Assembly: GCA_946223075.1 (NCBI GenBank) | Contig: CAMILZ010000004.1 | Location: forward strand, 40,553 to 104,552 | Origin: an uncultured Dermabacteraceae bacterium | GTDB taxonomy: Bacteria > Actinomycetota > Actinomycetes > Actinomycetales > Dermabacteraceae | Direction of reading: 5' to 3' | Length of the DNA stretch: 64,000 nt | Shown here: one piece after another, positions 1-9,057 of the stretch | Layout: every line of letters begins with the position of its first letter | How positions within the stretch are numbered: the stretch's first letter is position 1 | Translations under genes and position numbers: made by a program | Notes under the pieces: model-generated | Database searches by the model: none | What the model saw: the letters and a program-made list of their open reading frames with translations, nothing else | What the model was told of the DNA's origin: nothing

Positions 1-1
1 C

Positions 2-916
2 GTCATCATCCCGGTGTTCTTCATCTGCATCTTCGGCTGGTTCTGGTTCGACGGTGGCCTGTGGATCGACTCGTGGAACCCGCACGGCTACAACATGTTC
101 GAAGCCATCAGCATGTCAATCTCGATGACCCTCTGGGCGTTCCTCGGCCTCGAGTCCGCTTCGGCGAACTCCGACGCCGTTGAGAACCCCGAGAAGAACG
201 TTCCCCGCGCGGTGCTCTACGGCACCATCGGCGCTGCTGTTCTCTACATCATCTCGACCAACGTGATCGCCGGTATCGTCAACAACGCCGAGCTCGCCTC
301 GTCGGACGGCCCGTTCGGTCTCGTGTTCTCGCAGATGTTCAACCCGGTCATCGGCCGCATCGTTCTTGGCCTCATGGTTATCTCCTGCTTCGGTTCGCTG
401 CTCGGTTGGCAGTTCACCATCGCCGAGGTTGCCCGCTCGATGGCTCTCGTGCGCATGTTCCCGAAGTGGTTCACCAAGCTTTCGAAGAACGGTGCTCCGA
501 TCCTCGGTATGGTCATCATTACCGCGGTTCAGACCCTCATCACCTTCATGACCATGAGCCCCGAGCTCTCGAAGCAGTTCGAGGTCCTCGTGAACCTCGC
601 TGTGGTCACGAACGTCATGCCGTACATCCTTTCGATGGCTGCGCTTGCTGCGCTCATGTTCGCCGAGAAGGTTCCTGCGAAGACGCGTCGCACGACCGTC
701 GTCATTGCGTTCATCTCGCTTCTCTACAGCCTCTACGCTCTCTACGCCGCTGGCGCCGAAGCGTTCATCGGTGGCTGCCTTGTAACCTTCCTCGGTTGGG
801 GCTTCTTCGGCCTCATCGTTCCGAAGCTCATCAAGCAGGGCGAGATGCACCTCGAGCCCGTTGGCACCGACCCGGAGGCGCTTGCCGCCGCCGAGACCGA
901 GGCTGCGCAGGCCTGA
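2..916 (+). CDS. potE: Putrescine-ornithine antiporter PotE, C-terminal part
   Basis: The 5' end lies outside the window and the frame is open from base 2, so about 304 residues of a usual ~440 are visible. It is an APC-superfamily inner-membrane exchanger. The block FLGLESASANSDAVENP followed by NVPRAVLYGT, then STNVIAGIV, GSLLGWQFTIAEVARS and VNLAVVTNVMPYILSMAAL, follows the PotE/CadB/AdiC branch and matches what I recall of E. coli PotE closely, including spacing. PotE exchanges putrescine for ornithine, usually beside an ornithine decarboxylase gene; that partner would lie upstream. The C-terminus is an acidic, alanine-rich cytoplasmic tail. Two hairpins with T-tracts follow. Assignment to PotE rather than another basic amino acid antiporter is by recalled similarity. 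Confidence 0.85.
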   Translation, partial: VIIPVFFICIFGWFWFDGGLWIDSWNPHGYNMFEAISMSISMTLWAFLGLESASANSDAVENPEKNVPRAVLYGTIGAAVLYIISTNVIAGIVNNAELASSDGPFGLVFSQMFNPVIGRIVLGLMVISCFGSLLGWQFTIAEVARSMALVRMFPKWFTKLSKNGAPILGMVIITAVQTLITFMTMSPELSKQFEVLVNLAVVTNVMPYILSMAALAALMFAEKVPAKTRRTTVVIAFISLLYSLYALYAAGAEAFIGGCLVTFLGWGFFGLIVPKLIKQGEMHLEPVGTDPEALAAAETEAAQA

Positions 917-951
917 TAGGCATCGAGCTAACCTAGCTCGCTCTCTTTCCG

Positions 952-1000
952 AGAAGCGCTCCCGCTCCCCCTTGGGGACCGGGGGCGTTTCTTTATGCAG
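952..1000 (+). terminator. Terminator after potE
   Basis: A GC-rich imperfect inverted repeat (arms around gctcccgctcccc and ggggaccgggggc) starts about 35 bases after the potE stop and is followed by GTTTCTTT. It fits an intrinsic terminator, although the stem has mismatches. Confidence 0.6.
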
Positions 1001-1132
1001 GGCGGTGTGGGACCGGAGGCGCCCCTCGCCGGGTTCGGCGTGCGGGGAGCCACCCTTCACCGGGCACGTTTCGGCATACAGGGAGCCAATGGAACTGTAC
1101 CCCTGGTGGGCAGGTGCACGTTTGGCACAGAA

Positions 1133-1176
1133 GGGTCCGACGCTCGCCCGGCAACCGTCGGACCCCTTTTTTCTTT
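1133..1176 (+). terminator. Family A inverted pair acting as a terminator
   Basis: GGGTCCGACG (1133-1142) pairs perfectly with CGTCGGACCC (1156-1165) across a 13-base loop and is followed by T6-C-T3. It has the form of an intrinsic terminator for plus-strand transcription. Its arms are two copies of the dispersed word TCCGACG / CGTCGGA found throughout the window, the right arm being the exact 10-mer AACCGTCGGA (1153-1162). Confidence 0.8.
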
Positions 1177-1244
1177 GAGGGTGGAGAAAAACGACGTGAC
1201 GACCCTGATTTCTGGCATGCCCCTGCAGTTTCCTCCACCCTCAG
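1175..1244. repeat. Family B palindromic repeat, copy 1
   Basis: The left arm GAGGGTGGAGAAAAACGACG mirrors a right arm ending TTTCCTCCACCCTC, with about 30 bases of unpaired middle. The same arm type recurs at 5783, 17825, 61278 and 63713. It lies in a convergent gap directly after the family A hairpin. Confidence 0.75.
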
Positions 1245-1323
1245 CCCAGGCAGCCAAGGCGCAGCCTCCTACCCCTACCCCCTTCCTCCTTCCCCTGACC
1301 CTGCCCCCTTTAAGGCATAGCAA

Positions 1324-1353
1324 AAGCGGCCGCCCCAACAGGAACGGCCGCTT
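1324..1353 (-). terminator. Terminator of lysS
   Basis: AAGCGGCCG (1324-1332) pairs with CGGCCGCTT (1345-1353); read on the minus strand the stem is followed by TTTTGC. It lies 22 bases after the lysS stop codon, as expected for an intrinsic terminator. Confidence 0.75.
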
Positions 1354-1374
1354 GCCTACGCTCTAGCGCGGTGT

Positions 1375-2901
1375 TTACTCCGCGATGGGCTTCACGAGCG
1401 GGAAGAGGATCGTGTCGCGAATACCGAGACCGGTGATGGTCTGCAGCACGCGGTCGATACCCATGCCCATGCCACCCGACGGCGGGAAGCCGTACTCCAT
1501 GGCATCGCAGAAGTCTTCGTCGTAGCGCATCGCGTCCTCATCGCCACCGGCGGCGAGCTGTGCCTGCTGCACGAAACGCTCGCGCTGAATAACCGGATCG
1601 GCGAGCTCGGAATAGGCAGTACCGATTTCCGAACCGCGGATGTAGAGGTCCCACTTCTCGACAACACCCTCGCGTTCGCGGTGGTCGCGCGTGAGGGGGC
1701 TCGTCTCGACCGGGTAGTTCATGACGAACACGGGCGCGTACAGTTCTTCGTCGGGGATGAGGTGCTCCCAAATTTCCTCCACGAGCTTGCCGTGGCCGAG
1801 CTTGTCTTCGTCCACCTCGACCTCGAACTTGCGGGCGAGTTCGCGAAGGTGCTCAACGGAAGTTTCGGGGGTAATTTTTTCGCCGGCGTGCGTCGAGAGG
1901 CTCTCGTAGAGGTCGATGCGCTTCCATTCGCCACCGAGGTCGAACTCGGTGCCGTCGGCGAGCGTGACGAGGGTCGAGCCGGTCGCGGCGATCGCGGCGT
2001 TCTGGATGATCTCGCGGGCGAGCTCAGCCATGCCGTTGTAGTCGGAGTAGGCCTGGTAGCACTCGAGCATCGTGAACTCGGGCGAGTGGGTCGAGTCGGC
2101 GCCTTCGTTGCGGAAGTTGCGGTTGATCTCGAACACGCGGTCGAGGCCGCCCACAACGGCGCGCTTGAGGAAGAGCTCGGGGGCGATGCGCAGGTAAAGC
2201 TCCATGTCGAACGCGTTCATGTGCGTCGAGAAGGGGCGTGCCGAGGCGCCGGAGGGGATGGTCTGGAGCATCGGGGTTTCGGCCTCGAGGAAGTCGTGGC
2301 CGTGGAGCGTCTCGCGGATCGATTGGAGAACACGCATGCGAAGGCGCGCGATGCGCTGCGCTTCGGGGTTCGTGATGAGGTCGACGTAGCGGCGGCGCAC
2401 GCGCACTTCTTCGCTGAGGTCGCCGTGGAGATTCGGCAGGGGGCGAACGGCCTTGGAGGTCATCTCCCAACGGTCGGCAAACACGGAAAGTTCGCCGCGG
2501 CGCGACGTTCCGACGGTGCCGTGCACGAAGAGGTGATCGCCGATGTCCACGAGGGAACGGAAGTCGTTGAAGGCTTCTTCGCCGATCGCCTTGAAGTTCA
2601 ACATGGCCTGGAGGCGCGTGTGATCGCCGGCCTGGAGTGCCACGAAGATGAGCTTGCCGGTTTCGCGAATGTGGATCACGCGGCCCGCGAGGCCAACGAC
2701 GCGATCGGTCATTTCGCCAGCTTCGAGACCACCGAATTCCTGGACAACTTCGGGAATCGTGGTCGTGAGCTCCACACTCACCGGGTAGGGGTGGCGCGCG
2801 CCGCCCTCAAGCATCTCGGAACGCTTGCGCATTCGAACCGCACGCTGATCCGAGCTGGGCGTCTGAGCCCCGTCTGTTTGGCCACCATTCAGTTCAGGCA
2901 C
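1375..2901 (-). CDS. lysS: Lysyl-tRNA synthetase, class II
   Basis: Charges tRNA-Lys with lysine in the cytoplasm. The 508-residue length is normal for bacterial LysS. An N-terminal OB-fold anticodon-binding part (VVGLAGRVIHIRETGKLIFVAL) is followed by the class II catalytic core: motif 2 around FEINRNFRNEGADSTHSPEF and motif 3 GGMGMGIDRVLQ near the C-terminus. The start is a GTG preceded by AAAAGGAAA at a suitable distance; the first ~25 residues are polar and look like a disordered extension. It is monocistronic: the gene upstream is divergent and a terminator follows. The family A word is encoded inside it near 2508. Confidence 0.95.
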   Translation of the reverse strand: MPELNGGQTDGAQTPSSDQRAVRMRKRSEMLEGGARHPYPVSVELTTTIPEVVQEFGGLEAGEMTDRVVGLAGRVIHIRETGKLIFVALQAGDHTRLQAMLNFKAIGEEAFNDFRSLVDIGDHLFVHGTVGTSRRGELSVFADRWEMTSKAVRPLPNLHGDLSEEVRVRRRYVDLITNPEAQRIARLRMRVLQSIRETLHGHDFLEAETPMLQTIPSGASARPFSTHMNAFDMELYLRIAPELFLKRAVVGGLDRVFEINRNFRNEGADSTHSPEFTMLECYQAYSDYNGMAELAREIIQNAAIAATGSTLVTLADGTEFDLGGEWKRIDLYESLSTHAGEKITPETSVEHLRELARKFEVEVDEDKLGHGKLVEEIWEHLIPDEELYAPVFVMNYPVETSPLTRDHREREGVVEKWDLYIRGSEIGTAYSELADPVIQRERFVQQAQLAAGGDEDAMRYDEDFCDAMEYGFPPSGGMGMGIDRVLQTITGLGIRDTILFPLVKPIAE

Positions 2902-3115
2902 AACGATCGTTTCCTTTTCACGTGTACTGCTTTTTCGTCAGGTTGCACCGGAGATTTTGCCGCCGGTGAGTACCGCAATTTTACCACTCGGGGCCTCGCG
3001 GGGTCGGGCCCGCCGGGGTGTGGAACGGTGTGCGAACGGGGGTGTGTGACAGTCCGACGGTGGCTTGCAAAACGACGTTCCCCACATCGACGGGCCGCGC
3101 GGTCACTCGTTCAGA

Positions 3116-3121
3116 TATACT
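3116..3121 (+). promoter_or_regulatory. Possible -10 element of the MFS gene
   Basis: TATACT occurs 38 bases before the MFS start in an AT-richer patch of the 257-bp divergent gap with lysS. I could not find a good -35 hexamer at the right distance, so this is tentative. The same gap carries a family A half-site near 3053. Confidence 0.35.
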
Positions 3122-3158
3122 GGATCCATAAACTAAAGATTTAAGACGGTGTATAGAG

Positions 3159-4712
3159 ATGTCGTGGAGAGCGCGCTGGGCTGCCCTGGCTGTCGTTCTG
3201 TTGCCTGTTTTCCTCATCAGTATTGATGTCACGGTGTTGAGCATTTCGCTCCCGGGTATCTCGCAGGATCTCCATCCGTCGGCCAACGAACTTCTATGGA
3301 TCGTCGATTCGTATTCGTTTGTGCTCGCGTGCCTGCTCATTCTGATGGGCAAGTTTGGTGACAGTTTCGGCCGACTACGTCTGTTGATTTGGGGTTCCGT
3401 CATCTTTGGGGCGGCCTCGGTCATGTCGGGTTTCAGCACCTCGGCCGTGATGCTCATCATCGGTCGCACCCTGCAGGGTTTTGGCGGGGCGACCCTCATG
3501 CCCTCGACTCTCGGCATGATCCGCCACATTTTCCAGAAGCGGTCGGAAAGGCGCCTCGCGCTTGCCCTGTGGTCGGCGGCGTTCTCGAGTGGCAGTGCGA
3601 TTGGCCCGCTTCTCGGCGGTATTTTGCTTGAGGTCGCGAACTGGCGCTACGTGTTCTTCATTAACGTGCCGATCGTGATCATATTCGTGGTGCTCGCGAA
3701 GCTCTTCGTTCCCGAGTCAGACCGCGAGGAGGTCGGAAGGATCGACCTCCTCTCCCCCGTGCTTTTGATCGTGTCGATCTTCGCGCTCGTTCTGAGTTTC
3801 AAGCTCCTCATTGATGATTTCGCCGTGTGGCAAGTGGGGCTCTTGCTCGTTGGTGCCTTCGGGCTCGCGCTCTTCTGGCGCCGCCAGTACGTCGTGGATA
3901 ACCCCATTCTCGACGTCGACGTTGTCGCGGAGCCGACGTTCCGTTCGGCGACACTCATCAACGGCATCGCCTACTTCATCACGATTGGCACGCTGTTCTT
4001 CTTCCCGCAGTACCTCATGGTGGTCTCGGGACTCTCACCGATCGAGGCGGGTATGTGGGCCCTTCCCATGGTTGTCGCGACGATCCTTGGTGCGCTCATC
4101 TCCCCGATCTTTGCGCGGAAGGTGCGCTCGAATAAGCTCGTCGCTCTCGGCCTTTTCGTCTGCGGGCTCGGCTGCCTCGCGGTCCCGCTGCTGGTGACCG
4201 TGACGTTTGATCCGTTCTTCTACTTCCTGTGCACGTTCCTCATTGGGCTCGGAATCGGGTTCTCGGAGCCACTCACGAACGACACGATTTTGTCGTCGGC
4301 ACCGGACAAGGAAGCGGGGTCCGTCTCGGCGATTTCCGAGACCGCGTACGAGCTCGGTGGTGCTCTCGGCACAGCAGTTCTCGGCGGCGTGGGCATGCTC
4401 GCCTATCGCCTCTCACTGTCGTCGCGCGAGGCTGGGCTCGGGGTTTCAGATGAGCTGCTCGCGGAAGCGAAGCAGACGATCGGTTCGGCGGTCGTCCTTG
4501 GCGAGCCGGGCAACTCTACAAATCCTGATCTCGCGTGGAACCTCGCGAAGGCCTCGTTCGTGGATGGCCAGAATGCGGCAATGTATCTCGCAGGGATCGC
4601 GGCTTTCGCTGCGGCGATTATCGCGCTACGCGGCATGCGTGCCGAACTCCATTTGAAGCTTCAGGACAAGCTCGGCACGAAGCCCCCTCAGAAGTCCCCT
4701 GACCTGCAGTAA
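3159..4712 (+). CDS. MFS transporter, DHA2 (EmrB/QacA) drug-efflux type
   Basis: Integral membrane protein of 517 residues with the pattern of a 14-helix DHA2 proton-driven exporter. The first helix carries the usual DVTVLSISLPGIS segment, and the cytoplasmic loop motif A is GKFGDSFGRLRLLIWG near residues 66-80. Motif C-like glycines follow in SSGSAIGPLLGGILL. Such proteins export dyes, antiseptics or antibiotics; the substrate cannot be read from sequence. The ATG at 3159 has only a weak purine stretch upstream. It is followed after 44 bases by the GNAT gene on the same strand, which could be co-transcribed. Confidence 0.85.
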   Translation: MSWRARWAALAVVLLPVFLISIDVTVLSISLPGISQDLHPSANELLWIVDSYSFVLACLLILMGKFGDSFGRLRLLIWGSVIFGAASVMSGFSTSAVMLIIGRTLQGFGGATLMPSTLGMIRHIFQKRSERRLALALWSAAFSSGSAIGPLLGGILLEVANWRYVFFINVPIVIIFVVLAKLFVPESDREEVGRIDLLSPVLLIVSIFALVLSFKLLIDDFAVWQVGLLLVGAFGLALFWRRQYVVDNPILDVDVVAEPTFRSATLINGIAYFITIGTLFFFPQYLMVVSGLSPIEAGMWALPMVVATILGALISPIFARKVRSNKLVALGLFVCGLGCLAVPLLVTVTFDPFFYFLCTFLIGLGIGFSEPLTNDTILSSAPDKEAGSVSAISETAYELGGALGTAVLGGVGMLAYRLSLSSREAGLGVSDELLAEAKQTIGSAVVLGEPGNSTNPDLAWNLAKASFVDGQNAAMYLAGIAAFAAAIIALRGMRAELHLKLQDKLGTKPPQKSPDLQ

Positions 4713-4756
4713 TGGACTTTGCAACACAGATTCGGTGCAGGCGCTGGGCCTAAGCT

Positions 4757-5755
4757 GTGGCTATGGCTATCGTCGACACACCCACCCCCGCTGATTACCC
4801 CGCTATCGCTGCCATCGCCCGGGATCTCTTGCGCGCATCGGATCCTTCCGAGGCCTTCGACGGCACCGATCTGATTAACACGATCGAGGCGGGGCATCCC
4901 GCGATGGTGATCCGCGAGCACCGCAGCTCAGAGGGCGAGTCCGCAGCCCCCGTTGTCGCGTTCGCGATGGTGCACGATCACGCGCGCGGGCGCATCGATG
5001 CAAAGTGGGCTGTGCGTCGAGGCGATGAACTTTACGTTGCGCACGCTGCCCGCTGCCTTGCTTGGGTCGAGAAGCAGGCCCGCGGTCTCGGAGAAAAGCG
5101 CGGCGAGGACGGCTTCGTGATCGTCACGGAGGTTGGCCCGAATGACGGCATCCGCGCGGAGGCTCTCACCGACGCGGGCTACGCCAAGGCCCGCAGCTGG
5201 GTGGTTATGGACCAGGACATCCCGGCGCGCATGCGGGAAATCAAGGAGCGGGGGTCCGACGCCACCTTGGCACCCCACGTTGCCCCGAATGTGCGCGTGC
5301 GGACCCTCGCCAATATCGAGGATCGCCGCGCTGCGCACACGGCGCTCGAGCACGCTTTCGAGGATCACTTCAATCACTTCGAGGAGGGTTTCGACGAGTG
5401 GTGCGAGCGCACGAACCTCTATGCGCACCACGAGTGGGATCGTGACCTTATGGCGGAGCTCGTTCCCGAAGATGGCTCGGAACCGATCGTGATCGGCACG
5501 CTCATGACGTCGTGGCTCCCCGAATCGAACACGGCCCACGTGGAATACCTTGGCGTAGCGCGCGAGGGTCGCGGGAAGGGTGCGGCGCATGCCCTGCTCG
5601 ACGCATTCTACGCGCTTGCTACTGAGCACGGCTTCACGAGGGGTGAGCTTTTCGTGGATGCCGATTCCCCGACGGGCGCGAACCTCGCCTACGAGAAGAT
5701 GAAGTGGCGCCCGGACTTCCGCAAGGAAACGTGGCACAAGGAGATCACCCTCTAA
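4757..5755 (+). CDS. Tandem GNAT-family N-acetyltransferase
   Basis: A 332-residue protein whose length suggests two GNAT folds, as in MshD-like proteins. The C-terminal half carries the acetyl-CoA loop in YLGVAREGRGKGAAHALL and a typical last strand with YEKMKWRP. The N-terminal half (about 1-150) keeps the fold outline (EVGPNDGIRAEALTDAGYAKA) but lacks a clear acetyl-CoA motif. The frame opens with GTG at 4757 and has an ATG two codons later (4763); either may start. It follows the MFS exporter closely. The substrate is unknown; mycothiol synthase itself is larger in similarity terms than I can justify. Confidence 0.8.
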   Translation: MAMAIVDTPTPADYPAIAAIARDLLRASDPSEAFDGTDLINTIEAGHPAMVIREHRSSEGESAAPVVAFAMVHDHARGRIDAKWAVRRGDELYVAHAARCLAWVEKQARGLGEKRGEDGFVIVTEVGPNDGIRAEALTDAGYAKARSWVVMDQDIPARMREIKERGSDATLAPHVAPNVRVRTLANIEDRRAAHTALEHAFEDHFNHFEEGFDEWCERTNLYAHHEWDRDLMAELVPEDGSEPIVIGTLMTSWLPESNTAHVEYLGVAREGRGKGAAHALLDAFYALATEHGFTRGELFVDADSPTGANLAYEKMKWRPDFRKETWHKEITL

Positions 5756-5782
5756 TCCCACACCCCACCCCGACCAGTTGGG

Positions 5783-5851
5783 TTCAAGGTGTAGAAAAAC
5801 AACGTCATGGGCCCGTCTCGACGTTGCCTGGCCTCTTTTCTACACCCTGAA
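5783..5851. repeat. Family B palindromic repeat, copy 2
   Basis: Left arm TTCAAGGTGTAGAAAAAC and right arm TTTTCTACACCCTGAA form an imperfect palindrome in the convergent gap between the GNAT gene and guaA. Its left arm, reverse-complemented, matches the right arm of copy 4 at 22 of 23 positions. Confidence 0.8.
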
Positions 5852-5982
5852 TGCCGTGGACCCGATTGGTGCCGGACAGCACATAGAACTACCGCCCCCG
5901 CCCCCAAGGGAACGTGGCCTCGATAGCCGCAATGGGCCGCCGCAACCAGAACGGGTCTCAGGAGCGAGCCTCGCACAACTTA

Positions 5983-6012
5983 AACGGGCCCGCTCCCACA
6001 AGGGAACGGGCC
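5983..6012 (-). terminator. Terminator of guaA
   Basis: CGGGCCCGCTCCC pairs with GGGAACGGGCCCG with one mismatch and a 4-base loop. On the minus strand it is followed by TTTAAG. It sits 16 bases beyond the guaA stop codon. Confidence 0.65.
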
Positions 6013-6028
6013 CGCCTGAGCTTAGGGA

Positions 6029-7633
6029 TTACTCCCACTCGATCGTGCCCGGCGGCTTGCTCGTCACATCGAGCGTCACGCGGTTAATGTCGTCGACCTC
6101 GTTCGTGATGCGCGTCGAAATCTTCGAAAGCACATCGTAGGGAACCTTCGCCCAGTCGGCAGTCATCGCGTCGTCGGACGTCACGGGACGCAACACGATC
6201 GGGTGGCCGTACGTGCGGTGATCGCCCTGCACGCCAACGGAACGGACATCCGCGAGGAGCACCACGGGGCACTGCCAAATATCGCGATCGAGACCCGCGA
6301 CGGTCATCTCTTCGCGCGCGATGGCGTCGGCGGCGCGGAGCGTATCGAGGCGATCCTTCGTCACCTCACCGATGATGCGAATGCCCAGGCCCGGGCCGGG
6401 GAACGGCTGGCGCCACACGATTTCATCGGGAAGGCCAAGCTGCGAGCCCACGGCACGCACCTCGTCTTTAAAAAGCTGACGGAGCGGTTCAACGAGCTCA
6501 AACGTGAGGTCCTCGGGGAGACCGCCAACATTGTGGTGGCTCTTGATGTTGGACGTGCCATCGCCGCCACCCGACTCCACAACATCGGGGTAAAGCGTGC
6601 CCTGCACGAGGAAGGCCTTGCGGCGCGCCTCGTCGCCATCTACGACGCCCTGCTCGCGCAGAATGTCCTCCTGGGCCTGTTCAAACACGCGGATGAATTC
6701 GCGGCCAATGATCTTGCGCTTCTGCTCGGGATCGGTCACGCCCGCGAGCGCGGAAAGGAACCGCTCTTCGGCATCGACAACGACGAGCTTCGCGCCGCCC
6801 GTTGAGCCACTGAAGGCGCGCTCGATCTCCTCGGATTCACGAAGGCGCATGAGGCCGTGGTTGACGTACACGCACGTGAGGCGATCGCCGATCGCGCGCT
6901 GCACGAGGGCCGCGGCAACGGCAGAGTCAACGCCGCCACTCAGGCCGCAGATCGCGGTGCCCTCTTCGCCGATCTGGGCGCGGATGAGCTCGACCTGCTC
7001 GTCGATCACGTTCGACATCGTCCACTCAGGTTCGATGCCGGCGCCGCGATAGAGGAAGTTCTCGAGGATCTCCTGGCCGTGCTCGGAGTGCTTCACTTCG
7101 GGGTGCCACTGGACGCCGAAGATACGGCGCTCGCGGTTTTCGAACGCCGCGACGGGCGAGCCCGCGGAAACGGCGATCACGTCGAAGCCGTCGGGTGCCT
7201 CGTGGACGCTGTCGCCGTGACTCATCCACACGTTCTGGTTGAGGTCCTGATCCGCAAGCAGTACCGAATCGCTTTGGATCTCGGTCAGGAGCGTCGCGCC
7301 GTACTCGCGCGTGCCCGTGGGGGCAACCTTCCCGCCGAGCGCCTGGGCGACGGCCTGGAAGCCGTAGCACAGGCCGAGAACGGGGATTCCCGCCTCGAGA
7401 AGTGCCGGGTCAAGCTTCGGGGCGCCGTCCGCATATACGGAGCTGGGACCGCCGGAAAGGATCAGTGCCTTGGGGTTCTTGGCGAGGATTTCGCTCGCGC
7501 TCATCGAGTTCGGGACGACCTCGGAGTAGATGTTCGCCTCGCGCACGCGGCGCGCGATGAGCTGCGCGTACTGCGCACCAAAATCGACGACGAGGACCGG
7601 GTCTTGCTGGGTGCTGAGCTGGTTGTCGTTCAT
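6029..7633 (-). CDS. guaA: GMP synthase (glutamine-hydrolysing)
   Basis: Converts XMP to GMP using ATP and glutamine, the last step of guanylate synthesis. The 534 residues contain a class I glutamine amidotransferase domain (nucleophile Cys89 in LGLCYGFQ, with the His/Glu pair in VQWHPEVKH), an ATP-pyrophosphatase domain (P-loop LSGGVDS) and the C-terminal dimerisation domain ending VTSKPPGTIEWE. The frame is open 34 codons further upstream, but the ATG at 7633 is preceded by GGAGGGCG and begins the conserved part directly. It follows SURF1 and the DUF3817 gene on the same strand with 25 bases of spacing. Confidence 0.96.
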   Translation of the reverse strand: MNDNQLSTQQDPVLVVDFGAQYAQLIARRVREANIYSEVVPNSMSASEILAKNPKALILSGGPSSVYADGAPKLDPALLEAGIPVLGLCYGFQAVAQALGGKVAPTGTREYGATLLTEIQSDSVLLADQDLNQNVWMSHGDSVHEAPDGFDVIAVSAGSPVAAFENRERRIFGVQWHPEVKHSEHGQEILENFLYRGAGIEPEWTMSNVIDEQVELIRAQIGEEGTAICGLSGGVDSAVAAALVQRAIGDRLTCVYVNHGLMRLRESEEIERAFSGSTGGAKLVVVDAEERFLSALAGVTDPEQKRKIIGREFIRVFEQAQEDILREQGVVDGDEARRKAFLVQGTLYPDVVESGGGDGTSNIKSHHNVGGLPEDLTFELVEPLRQLFKDEVRAVGSQLGLPDEIVWRQPFPGPGLGIRIIGEVTKDRLDTLRAADAIAREEMTVAGLDRDIWQCPVVLLADVRSVGVQGDHRTYGHPIVLRPVTSDDAMTADWAKVPYDVLSKISTRITNEVDDINRVTLDVTSKPPGTIEWE

Positions 7634-7658
7634 CACGCCCTCCATCCTAATGTGCGTA

Positions 7659-8039
7659 CTACTGGCCTGCTTCATCGCCAAGCGTGGGCCGCTCGGCGAT
7701 ATCGCGCTCCACCTTTGCGTGGGTCCAGCGCTCACCGAAGAAGCTCAGCACGGGAATCACGCCAAAGAACATGAGAAGCAGCATCCGCTCGAGGCCCCAG
7801 CGCATCTTGCTCCACAGATCGAACGCGAGAACCACGTAAATCATGTAGATGAGGCCGTGGATGGGGCTCCACGTTTTCGAGATCGTCACCCACAGATCGC
7901 TCTGACCCCCGTACACGAGGTAGCGCATGATCATGATCGCGACGAGGATCAAGAGCGCAACGCCTTCAACGATCGAGCCAACCTTGAAACGGGCGAATGA
8001 CGTGCGAATTTGAGTTTCATCGAGCGGCTTGCGAGCCAC
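7659..8039 (-). CDS. DUF3817 family integral membrane protein
   Basis: A small protein with three predicted membrane helices (around SIVEGVALLILVAIMIMRYL, PIHGLIYMIYVVLAFDLW and MLLLMFFGVIPVLSFFGERW), the usual architecture of the actinobacterial DUF3817 family, commonly found beside guaA. I chose the GTG at 8039, which has AAGGAGG four bases upstream and gives 126 residues; an ATG at 8057 would overlap that ribosome site. The function is not known; the position between a cytochrome oxidase assembly factor and guaA does not reveal it. Confidence 0.8.
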   Translation of the reverse strand: MARKPLDETQIRTSFARFKVGSIVEGVALLILVAIMIMRYLVYGGQSDLWVTISKTWSPIHGLIYMIYVVLAFDLWSKMRWGLERMLLLMFFGVIPVLSFFGERWTHAKVERDIAERPTLGDEAGQ

Positions 8040-8072
8040 GGGGCCTCCTTGCGGCATGGTGTGCGGTGGCGG

Positions 8073-8975
8073 CTACTCCTGGCGTTCGCCCGCGAGCCGC
8101 GCTTCAAGTTCGAGCCTACGCTCAGCCTGCTCATCGAGGTAGGTCGAGCGCACACTTCGCCACCAGATGTAGAGGAAAAACACGCCGAAAAGGATCCACT
8201 GGAGGAAGTAGCCGAAGTTTTGGAGATTGAGGCCGCTCGAAAAATCTGATTGGGCGGCGGGCAACGGCCCGAGATTTTGCCACGTGTGCGCCTGGGCGCC
8301 GTCGGACTTCCCCGCGCCCGAACCGCTCTCGCCGTCGCTCGCAGCGACCGCGCTGGCACCGTCGGACTCCCCGGCCTCCTTCGTGTATTCGCGCGCTTCG
8401 CTCGTGATGGCCCCGTACCCGGCGAGCATGGGCCCCTCCCACACATTGACGAGCAGGGTGGAAGAGAGGGTTCCGACGGTTGCCGCGCCCCCATCGGCCT
8501 CGTGGTGCACGGTGCCGCTTGCCTCCTCGGAGGCCTCGAGCCTCACGACGATCTGGCGTGGCCCGGCGGGTGGCTCGGGAAGGCTCCCCCACTCGCTCGA
8601 AGGCGCGGACGTGTAGCCGCGCGCGACGGGAATGAACGTGCCGCGGAGTGGTCCCTCAGTGATGCGCGCGTTCGTGACAACGACCGCGACCTTATGGCCG
8701 TCGATTTCACGATCGGGCACGAGAACCTGCTCCCCGGACACGAACTCCCCGGTGAACGACGCGAGACGCCCTTGGACTTCGTTCGTGACGGGTTTGTGCT
8801 TCTCCATGAGCATCTCGATCGGCACGGGCGCCGCGGTTCGCGTCTCTTCGCGGTTATCGAGGGCACGCGTCGCTCGCTCAAACTGCCAGTTCGCGAGGAG
8901 CCCGCACACGAGGGTCGCTGCCGCCATGAGGGCGAGCAGACCCAGGAACTTGGGGCGGAGGGCAACGCGAAGCAT
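8073..8975 (-). CDS. SURF1-family cytochrome oxidase biogenesis protein
   Basis: A 300-residue membrane protein with the SURF1 layout: an N-terminal helix (FLGLLALMAAATLVCGLLANWQ) ending in the conserved NWQFER, a large extracytoplasmic region, and a second helix near the C-terminus (LNLQNFGYFLQWILFGVFFLYIWW). SURF1 assists haem a insertion into subunit I of aa3-type oxidase. The extracytoplasmic loop carries a serine/glycine-rich low-complexity stretch (about residues 200-225) in which family A words are encoded at 8358 and 8472. It is first in a likely SURF1-DUF3817-guaA operon and divergent from pta. Confidence 0.85.
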   Translation of the reverse strand: MLRVALRPKFLGLLALMAAATLVCGLLANWQFERATRALDNREETRTAAPVPIEMLMEKHKPVTNEVQGRLASFTGEFVSGEQVLVPDREIDGHKVAVVVTNARITEGPLRGTFIPVARGYTSAPSSEWGSLPEPPAGPRQIVVRLEASEEASGTVHHEADGGAATVGTLSSTLLVNVWEGPMLAGYGAITSEAREYTKEAGESDGASAVAASDGESGSGAGKSDGAQAHTWQNLGPLPAAQSDFSSGLNLQNFGYFLQWILFGVFFLYIWWRSVRSTYLDEQAERRLELEARLAGERQE

Positions 8976-9057
8976 TCTTCAAGTGTAGGGGTGAGATTGA
9001 GCGGAGCGGGACGCGGTTCCCTGACAGCGTCCAACCGCTCGACCTATCCTAGGAAGC

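Larger units (their letters stand above)
917..1374. other. 458-bp convergent gap rich in hairpins, no gene
   Basis: This gap between potE (plus) and lysS (minus) contains no convincing coding frame. It holds, in order, the potE terminator, a family A inverted pair with a T-tract, a family B palindrome directly abutting it, a pyrimidine-rich stretch with many CCCCT/CCTAC motifs (about 1245-1310), and the lysS terminator. Confidence 0.7.
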
